From CBDULX01 sp965368175 (lineage in GTDB: Bacteria > Pseudomonadota > Gammaproteobacteria > SZUA-229), in assembly GCA_965368175.1 (NCBI GenBank), contig CBDULX010000059.1:1-14846 (forward strand): 14,846 nt of DNA, written 5' to 3'. This document shows positions 6,187 through 11,282 of the stretch, in pieces. Within the stretch, counting starts at the first letter, position 1, and every line of letters starts with the position of its first letter. Made by a program: the position numbers and the translations under genes. A model generated the notes under the pieces. The model made no database searches. It had not been told where the DNA came from and saw only the letters and a program-made list of their open reading frames with translations.

Positions 6187-7569
6187 TTATATTCGTCTGA
6201 CTCTGAACGAACGTCCCTTCAATTTTCCTTCTTCTAATTTTTTTAGTGCATATTTTGATGCTTCCTGCTTAACAGCAACATAAGACCAGTTATCAAAAAT
6301 CTGAATTTTTCCAACCTGTTTTCCCTCAATGCCATTATCCCCTGTCAGCGCACCCAGAATATCACCGGGTCTCACTTTTTGTTTTTTGCCTCCATCAATC
6401 TGTAATGTTGCCATGGGCGGTTTATAGGTAGAATTTTTCAATAAGCTAAAAGCTGGCATAGGCTCGGTATTAATCGTGTGACCAAGATATTCTTCCAGTC
6501 TTGCAACTTTATAACATTCTTTTTCATTATATAAAGTGCAGGCGATACCGGTGCAGCCAGCCCGGCCTGTCCGACCGATACGATGAACATGCACTTCAGC
6601 ATCTCTAGCGATGTGGTAGTTGATAACAGTATCCAGTGCATCAATATCCAGGCCACGAGCCGCCACATCCGTAGCAACCAGCACTGAGACACTTTTATTG
6701 GCAAACCGAGCCAGAGCCTGGTCTCGATCTCGTTGTTCCATATCACCATGTAATGCCAGCACACTAAAACCATGATTGCGTAGCTCATCGGCTACTTCCT
6801 GGGTTTCCCGTCTGGTATTGCAGAACACCACAGCCGATTCAGGACGGTAGTGTAAAAGCAGCAGACGCACAGCGGTCAGAAGCTCCAGATCGGCATCTAC
6901 TTTATACAAATGCTGCTGAATAGTGTCATTATCATGAGTCGAGTCTACTTCTACCAGTATCGGATGCTCCATGATTCGCCTGGCAATGGACTGAATTTGT
7001 TCGGGAAAAGTTGCGCTAAACAGCAGGGTCTGGGGCCTGGACGGCATGTACTCAATAATCGCATCCAGGGCCGACTGGAAACCCATATCAAGCATGCGAT
7101 CGGCCTCATCAAGCACAAAAATATTTAAACTGTCTAATCTGAGCGTGCCCTTGCGCAGATGCTCTTCTATGCGCCCTGGTGTACCCACAACAATATGTGC
7201 ACCGTGTTCCAGTGAACCAATCTGAGGACCGAATGGCATACCGCCGCAAACGGTTAGTACCTTGATATTATGGATAGACCTGCCCAGTTTACGGACCTCT
7301 TTCGCGACCTGATCTGCCAGCTCCCGAGTCGGGCAAAGTATAAGAGACTGAACTTTAAATAGCTTTACATCGAGTCTGTCCAGCACTCCCAGAGCGAAAG
7401 CTGCGGTTTTGCCTGACCCGGTTTTAGCCTGAGCAATAACATCTTTGCCATCGAGAATACTGGGCAAGCTCTGCGCCTGTACAGGCGTCATGGCACTATA
7501 ACCCAGAGAACTTAGATTTTTAAGCAGGGCGGGATGTATCTTAAGGGATGAAAAAGCAGTTTGAGTCAA
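6187..7569 (-). CDS. dbpA: ATP-dependent RNA helicase DbpA
   Basis: DEAD-box helicase of 460 residues that acts in the cytosol on 23S rRNA during large-subunit assembly. DbpA proteins recognise hairpin 92 of 23S rRNA through their C-terminal domain. Visible motifs: Q motif (GYSAMTPVQ, residues 23-31), Walker A AKTGSGKT (48-55), PTREL (80-84), GTPGR (129-133), DEAD (154-157), SAT (185-187), VATDVAARGLD, and HRIGRTGR (329-336). The last ~75 residues form the DbpA RNA-binding domain, with DGGKKQKVRPGDILGALTG closely matching the E. coli protein. The start is TTG at 7567-7569, with AGG nine bases upstream. No ATG or GTG occurs upstream before an in-frame TAA at 7597-7599, and the first internal ATG (Met27) would remove the Q motif. 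It follows csp on the same strand, beyond the csp terminator. Confidence 0.97.
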   Translation of the reverse strand: MTQTAFSSLKIHPALLKNLSSLGYSAMTPVQAQSLPSILDGKDVIAQAKTGSGKTAAFALGVLDRLDVKLFKVQSLILCPTRELADQVAKEVRKLGRSIHNIKVLTVCGGMPFGPQIGSLEHGAHIVVGTPGRIEEHLRKGTLRLDSLNIFVLDEADRMLDMGFQSALDAIIEYMPSRPQTLLFSATFPEQIQSIARRIMEHPILVEVDSTHDNDTIQQHLYKVDADLELLTAVRLLLLHYRPESAVVFCNTRRETQEVADELRNHGFSVLALHGDMEQRDRDQALARFANKSVSVLVATDVAARGLDIDALDTVINYHIARDAEVHVHRIGRTGRAGCTGIACTLYNEKECYKVARLEEYLGHTINTEPMPAFSLLKNSTYKPPMATLQIDGGKKQKVRPGDILGALTGDNGIEGKQVGKIQIFDNWSYVAVKQEASKYALKKLEEGKLKGRSFRVRRI

Positions 7570-7743
7570 AATAATCGGCCTGTGTAGGTGCTGTACTTAA
7601 GGTAGTTCTGACCAGGAAAAGATCATGTGTCAGCTGGTAATAATACCTAAGCAAAAGACATGACGTCTAAAAGTCAAAATGTACGCATAATATTGCCTGT
7701 CCTTTAAGTGCAGGGCTGATAACTCACATTATATACAAGCAAC

Positions 7744-7775
7744 AAAAAAGGGCACGACCTTAGCCATGCCCTTTT
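7744..7775 (-). terminator. Rho-independent terminator of csp
   Basis: Read leftward, AAAAGGGCA (complement of 7767-7775) pairs perfectly with TGCCCTTTT (complement of 7746-7754) across a 12-nt loop and runs into a T-tract (complement of A's at 7744-7749). It sits about 70 nt after the csp stop codon, so it should end the csp transcript before dbpA. Leaky read-through into dbpA remains possible. Confidence 0.88.
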
Positions 7776-7805
7776 GGCCTTCAACCCCGGTGGAGTTTCA
7801 GGCTA

Positions 7806-7829
7806 GCCTGCATTGTATTCAATGCAGGC
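7806..7829 (-). other. Perfect 10-bp hairpin in the csp 3' UTR
   Basis: GCCTGCATTG (7806-7815) and CAATGCAGGC (7820-7829) pair perfectly over a 4-nt loop, 18 nt past the csp stop codon. There is no U-tract directly after it, so it is not a classical terminator. With the terminator 30-odd nt further on, it makes a double-hairpin 3' UTR and may protect the mRNA from 3' exonucleases. A weaker hairpin (AACCCC/GGAGTT, one mismatch, about 7783-7797) lies between the two. Confidence 0.75.
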
Positions 7830-7847
7830 CATACCGCAATCAGAAAA

Positions 7848-8054
7848 TTAGAGTGCTACGATGTTCTCTGCCTGTGGGCCTTTAGGACCCTGAGTAACAG
7901 TGAACTCAACCTTCTGACCTTCAGCCAGAGTTTTGAAACCTGAGCTGGAGATAGCGCTAAAATGAGCAAATACGTCTGGACCAGATTCCTGCTCGATAAA
8001 GCCAAAACCTTTAGATTCGTTGAACCATTTAACGGTGCCGGTAGTAGTAGACAT
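7848..8054 (-). CDS. Cold shock domain protein, CspA family
   Basis: A 68-residue single cold shock domain, the usual length of CspA-type proteins: a five-stranded OB-fold that binds single-stranded RNA/DNA and melts mRNA structure. RNP1 is KGFGFI (residues 15-20) and RNP2 is VFAHF (28-32). The surrounding GTVKWFN start, the TLAEGQKVEF segment and the C-terminal GPKGPQAENI are typical. The Shine-Dalgarno is TAGGA, six bases before the ATG. A candidate sigma-70 promoter lies about 150 nt upstream, giving the long leader characteristic of cold-inducible csp genes. Its 3' UTR holds a stable hairpin and a terminator. Several paralogues usually exist per genome, so I do not assign a specific csp letter, and cold induction is inferred only from the long leader. 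Confidence 0.97.
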   Translation of the reverse strand: MSTTTGTVKWFNESKGFGFIEQESGPDVFAHFSAISSSGFKTLAEGQKVEFTVTQGPKGPQAENIVAL

Positions 8055-8204
8055 AATAAATCCTATTAATTCATGAGTAATTGAAGCCTTTAAAATAAGG
8101 CCATATTGGCTAGAAGGTGTTGCTATTACTTATGAAGAACAGGACGAGGACAATAGATAAAGCATCGAAATGGTGTGCATAAATATAAGAAGTACTTTCA
8201 AGCT
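8055..8204 (-). promoter_or_regulatory. Long 5' leader of csp
   Basis: About 150 nt from the predicted transcription start (near 8204) to the csp ATG, with no coding potential. CspA-type mRNAs are known for leaders of this length that refold with temperature and control translation. Here only the length and position are seen; I could not match a specific cold-box sequence. Confidence 0.5.
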
Positions 8205-8210
8205 GGTCGA

Positions 8211-8240
8211 ATTATATAGTAAATCGCACGAAAAGAGCAA
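8211..8240 (-). promoter_or_regulatory. Candidate sigma-70 promoter of csp
   Basis: Read leftward: -35 TTGCTC (complement of 8235-8240), an 18-nt spacer, and a perfect -10 TATAAT (complement of 8211-8216). The predicted start is near 8204. This is the best promoter match I found in the divergent csp/lipase region. Confidence 0.6.
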
Positions 8241-8351
8241 TTGTTTCTCAAATTAGCTGAAATTGTGATATGAGCCGAGTTATTTTTTGAAAAACATGTT
8301 ATTTTTCGGACAGTTAAAAAACCATTCCTGGTTATTTCCCAAGTCCATTAT

Positions 8352-9263
8352 ATGATTATTCAACGTTTATTAAATTATACAAATCTTGCCATTGTCCTGG
8401 CATTGCTCCTTGCTACGAGCAGTGTATTTGCCGCTGTGCAGCCAGATCAAAATGACACAAACTTTCGAGAAATTAAGGACTATGCCAGTTTCGCCAACGC
8501 AGCCTACCTGACGGCGTCCAAAATCCATGAAACCAGCCTGCAAAAGAATTATAAGCTCACCCGTTACAGCAATATCCCTGAAATTAAGGTTTCCTATTTT
8601 TTAGCGACCAATGATGCCAGCAAAACCCAAATTATTTCGGTACGTGGCACTTCCAATATTGAAAACGCCATTGTCGATGTTGCCCTTAAACTAACTCCAG
8701 ACAAGCATGCAGGTGTGCTTTTACATAATGGATTCTCACAGGCAGCACAGGCAATTTATACAGAAATAAAACCCCTGATCAAACCGGATTATGTAATCAG
8801 CACTACCGGCCATAGCCTGGGTGGTGCAGTCGCCCTGATTTTAGCCATGTATCTGGATATCGACAATTACAATATCGGGCAGGTAATTACTTTTGGTCAA
8901 CCGAAGGCCACAAACATTGCCGGTGCTAATAAATTTGAACATTTAAATGTTACCCGGGTAGTGACAGAGAAAGACCTGGTCCCTTTAGTGCCGCCGTTTG
9001 ATCCCGTGGATTTAAATAATCTCGACATCTACTGGCACCTGGGTAAAGAAGTGATCCTGCTCCCTGATACCACATATGCCGTTCTGAATGGTCTTAACAG
9101 CATGCTACGTGCCACAAAATTCACGCAAGAGCCACTCAGTGAAAACAATCTAGTTAATCATCAAATGACTCTTTACATAGCGCTTATTAATAAAAAAATC
9201 CCCTCTGCCAAATTAGTGCCGTTTAAAAATAATTTCAACTTATTCAATCTGTTTGGTAGTTAA
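8352..9263 (+). CDS. Exported class 3 lipase (alpha/beta hydrolase)
   Basis: A 303-residue esterase/lipase of the fungal-type class 3 lipase family (PF01764), predicted to hydrolyse acylglycerols or phospholipids outside the cytoplasm. A Sec signal peptide covers residues 1-27 (NYTNLAIVLALLLATSSVFA, cleavage after VFA). The mature part begins with the typical DYASFANAAY region. It then has VRGTSN and VLLHNGF (oxyanion-side strand), and the nucleophile elbow GHSLGG with Ser155. Asp208 in TEKDLVPLVPP and His270 in VNHQMTLY complete the triad. A Lipase_3 'HxxxxY' arrangement supports that His. No lipobox cysteine is present, so it is not a lipoprotein, and no chaperone (foldase) gene is nearby. 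The Shine-Dalgarno is weak, but no other in-frame start fits the signal peptide. It is divergent from csp and convergent with the DksA-like gene, 45 nt apart. Confidence 0.93.
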   Translation: MIIQRLLNYTNLAIVLALLLATSSVFAAVQPDQNDTNFREIKDYASFANAAYLTASKIHETSLQKNYKLTRYSNIPEIKVSYFLATNDASKTQIISVRGTSNIENAIVDVALKLTPDKHAGVLLHNGFSQAAQAIYTEIKPLIKPDYVISTTGHSLGGAVALILAMYLDIDNYNIGQVITFGQPKATNIAGANKFEHLNVTRVVTEKDLVPLVPPFDPVDLNNLDIYWHLGKEVILLPDTTYAVLNGLNSMLRATKFTQEPLSENNLVNHQMTLYIALINKKIPSAKLVPFKNNFNLFNLFGS

Positions 9264-9308
9264 TATCAAAAGACTACTTCAGGGTGTTTTTGGGCATTGT
9301 AAATAAGC

Positions 9309-9650
9309 TCAGTGCCTGACTTCGTCTTCTGCACAATCGACACAGAGTTCTGCAAAGGGCACTACATCGAGTCGTTTTTCGGGTATTTCCATACCACAAT
9401 ATTTGCAGATTCCATAGCTACCAGATTTGATGCGAAGCAGGGCATTATCTATTTTCATAATCATCTGGCTAGCCTCCACCTCCAGTGCTTCCAGCACATC
9501 ATCATTTTCCCGCTGCACTACCTGCTCAGCAAAGTCTTTTTCAACCGGTTGATCTTCATGATGAGTATCTTTATGGATGGCTGTCTTACGTGTTACGTAA
9601 TCAGCGCGCATCTCCCGTAATTGCTGTTCATATTTCGTATAGGATTTCAC
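9309..9650 (-). CDS. Short DksA/TraR-family C4 zinc-finger protein
   Basis: A 113-residue member of the DksA/TraR family, whose proteins enter the RNA polymerase secondary channel and modulate transcription, often with ppGpp. An N-terminal charged helical region (residues 4-75) contains ENDDVLEALEVEA. The C-terminal C4 zinc finger is ICKYCG...ELCVDC with Cys82, Cys85, Cys103 and Cys106. It is shorter than DksA (about 150 residues) and longer than TraR (about 73). The frame extends to an ATG at 9674, but I place the start at the GTG at 9648-9650. A near-perfect GGGAGG ends six nucleotides upstream of it, whereas the ATG has no such site and would add eight residues out of family character. Whether it acts on polymerase or has another role is open. 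Confidence 0.92.
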   Translation of the reverse strand: MKSYTKYEQQLREMRADYVTRKTAIHKDTHHEDQPVEKDFAEQVVQRENDDVLEALEVEASQMIMKIDNALLRIKSGSYGICKYCGMEIPEKRLDVVPFAELCVDCAEDEVRH

Positions 9651-9656
9651 AGTGCA

Positions 9657-9662
9657 CCTCCC
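9657..9662 (-). promoter_or_regulatory. Shine-Dalgarno that fixes a GTG start
   Basis: GGGAGG read leftward, six bases before the GTG at 9648-9650. It lies inside the reading frame of the longer ATG-initiated version and is the main reason for rejecting that start. Confidence 0.8.
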
Positions 9663-9674
9663 GTATCCAGTCAT

Positions 9675-10056
9675 CTGGAATATTGATCACATGCCCTTGT
9701 CATTTTTCCGATCCCTGTTAGATAGCATCACCAGCGATTAAATATTTTAATTATTCAAGAATAGTTGATAGTTTGACGACTCGTATTGATTTTTAACAAG
9801 CTTAGGGATGCTCTGAGTAATTTATGTTATGTGATCCCTCTGGTCGAAATAACAACCCTCAGAGTTTTCCTGGGTATTACAGGTACTGATTATATCCTGG
9901 AAAACCTCTGATTTAGTATGATTGCAGCTGGCTGTGAAGAGTGTTTATATTTTTCACGAAGTAAGGCGATTTTATTCTATTACATCGAAATCGGGAAAAA
10001 TCTGGACGCACAGCCCGCATAAAACAATCAAGAGTTGATCAGAGGCTCCTCAGGAA
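9675..10056. other. Gene-free region with inverted repeats
   Basis: 382 bp upstream of the DksA-like gene and downstream of the phosphoesterase gene. No coding frame is credible. It holds an imperfect inverted repeat, CAGAGTTTTCCTGG (9860-9873) against CCTGGAAAACCTCTG (9896-9910), with one extra base on the right arm and a 22-nt loop. It also has a smaller AGGGAT...ATCCCT pair (about 9804-9839), a CGATTT/AAATCG pair (about 9967-9993) and copy C of the dispersed repeat at its right end. The DksA-like promoter should lie here, but I cannot pick it. Confidence 0.6.
10011..10049. repeat. Dispersed repeat, copy C
   Basis: It shares CAGCC at the left and AGAGTTGATCAGAGGCT at the right with copy B (16 of 17 for the right block), with a few extra bases between. 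It is preceded, as in copy B, by GGAAAAATCT (9994-10003). It ends 7 nt before the phosphoesterase stop codon. An internal ATCAA/TTGAT pair gives it its own small hairpin. Confidence 0.5.
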
Positions 10057-10689
10057 TCAGGAATCCCTGTTAGCGAATACTTTCGACCAGTTCCAGCTGC
10101 GTACCAGTGGCTGGCCACCCAGTGAAAAAAACTCAACTCGCTGTTCAGGTAAAGTCAGCATTGCGCAACTGTTATTGAACTTGGTACTACCAGGGTTGAT
10201 TATCCGGGTGTTCGCCAATGGCTGATCAAAGTACTGATGAGTATGACCTACTATTAGAAACTGATAGTCGAAACCTTGTAGCACCTGCGTCCATTCTGCT
10301 ACCTGTCCAGGCAACAACTCACCGTATTCATCATAGAGCCTTATGCCCCCCATGAGCGCATCCGGTGGGTTAGCATGTACGCAATATAAACCAATGCCCT
10401 GCTCTTCGAGCTGATAATAACGTGGTAAGCCACTGAAATACTGCAGAACATTATCATCAGAATCGCCTTCATGCTTAACCATATACCAGAGATCATGGTT
10501 CCCCAGAATTGACTGGCAGTGATACTGCTCCAGCAGTTTTACGGTCTGATCCAGCTCCACGCCATAACCGGCAATATCACCCAGGCAGACTATCTGATCC
10601 ACCCCCTTTTCGGTCAGCAGCGCCAGTGCCTGAGCCAACGGCTCAGGCGTTGCATGCACATCACTGACCAGTCCCAGTTTGTAATGCAT
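10057..10689 (-). CDS. Calcineurin-like metallophosphoesterase
   Basis: A 210-residue cytosolic phosphoesterase of the compact Metallophos_2 (YfcE/MJ0936-like) type with a dinuclear metal centre. All signature motifs are present: DVH (Asp10, His12), GDIAGYG (Asp38), GNHD (Asn64, His65), VHANPP (His105) and GHTH (His149, His151). The C-terminal INPGSTKFN segment is the usual final strand of this group. Family members hydrolyse phosphodiesters or phosphomonoesters, and some close relatives act on dinucleotide polyphosphates, but the substrate cannot be read here. No signal peptide. The gene follows the tautomerase gene on the same strand with a 79-nt gap, so cotranscription is possible but not demanded. 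The Shine-Dalgarno is weak. Confidence 0.94.
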   Translation of the reverse strand: MHYKLGLVSDVHATPEPLAQALALLTEKGVDQIVCLGDIAGYGVELDQTVKLLEQYHCQSILGNHDLWYMVKHEGDSDDNVLQYFSGLPRYYQLEEQGIGLYCVHANPPDALMGGIRLYDEYGELLPGQVAEWTQVLQGFDYQFLIVGHTHQYFDQPLANTRIINPGSTKFNNSCAMLTLPEQRVEFFSLGGQPLVRSWNWSKVFANRDS

Positions 10690-10747
10690 AAAAGCACCAG
10701 AGGAAAAATTATATTAATAGAGTATAACGGATGAGGATGGCAATGTT

Positions 10748-10783
10748 CTGTCCGTCACCAGGGAGCCTCTAATCATCGGACAG
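10748..10783 (-). other. Hairpin overlapping the tautomerase stop codon
   Basis: CTGTCCG (10748-10754) and CGGACAG (10777-10783) pair perfectly over a 22-nt loop, and the tautomerase stop codon (10769-10771) lies in the loop. The loop also contains GGAGCCTCTAATCA (10762-10775), the reverse complement of a block in repeat copy C with 13 of 14 matching. There is no U-tract, so it may be an mRNA-end structure or an inverted partial copy (D) of the dispersed repeat. Confidence 0.45.
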
Positions 10784-11200
10784 GTAATTCATCAGATCCT
10801 TAAGTCGATATATCTGCCCAGCCGCAGCCCAGTTACCTTCCTCTACTTCATGAATGGTAATCCATACCCTGGCAGCATTCATAGGATTGAATGAAGTACC
10901 CTCCTCAGCCAGTAACACCTGAGTCATATCATGTACCACCTGCTGCTTTACTGGATCAGACATGGCGCCTTGCATAATGGTTATGGCAATACGATAGTGA
11001 GCTTTGTGTTCCTGCTCGCCAGCCACATAAATCGTTCCGACTGGCTGCTCATGGATATAACACCAGTTTATTCCCGGTGCTTTTGGGTTATCCCTCGTGA
11101 CATCACAATTGAGCAGGGTTTGGGTCAGTTGTTTCGCCAGTCGATCCTGCTGAGACTGGTCGAACTTCCCCTGGGAAATCAAAACATCAATAATTGGCAT
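10769..11200 (-). CDS. Tautomerase-superfamily protein, fused two-module type
   Basis: A 143-residue protein beginning Met-Pro-Ile-Ile, so that removal of Met exposes the N-terminal proline used as catalytic base in the 4-oxalocrotonate tautomerase (4-OT)/MIF superfamily. The length is about twice the 4-OT unit. The second half again has a beta-alpha-beta layout (HYRIAITIMQG, helix PVKQQVVHDMTQVLL, then RVWITIHEV). Both fit the fused tautomerases such as malonate semialdehyde decarboxylase and cis-3-chloroacrylic acid dehalogenase relatives. The C-terminal EEGNWAAAGQIY echoes the WxxxG end of that group. The actual substrate is unknown and no degradation-pathway gene is adjacent. It lies upstream of the phosphoesterase on the same strand. 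The Shine-Dalgarno is weak. Confidence 0.88.
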   Translation of the reverse strand: MPIIDVLISQGKFDQSQQDRLAKQLTQTLLNCDVTRDNPKAPGINWCYIHEQPVGTIYVAGEQEHKAHYRIAITIMQGAMSDPVKQQVVHDMTQVLLAEEGTSFNPMNAARVWITIHEVEEGNWAAAGQIYRLKDLMNYLSDD

Positions 11201-11282
11201 AGTCGTCTAATTCAAAAATTATAATGCTAACAGAAGATGATACTTATTGAACCTGTTACAGAGATCAACTGGTCCAGTTCAA

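Noticed and set aside
6438..6788. 116-codon frame overlapping dbpA on the same strand
   Set aside because: It is the helicase region read in another frame; all DEAD-box motifs are in the dbpA frame.
11267..11279. Perfect palindrome AACTGGTCCAGTT between the tautomerase and ATPase genes
   Set aside because: A 6-bp arm around one base with no U-tract; too short to call an operator or terminator without comparison to relatives.
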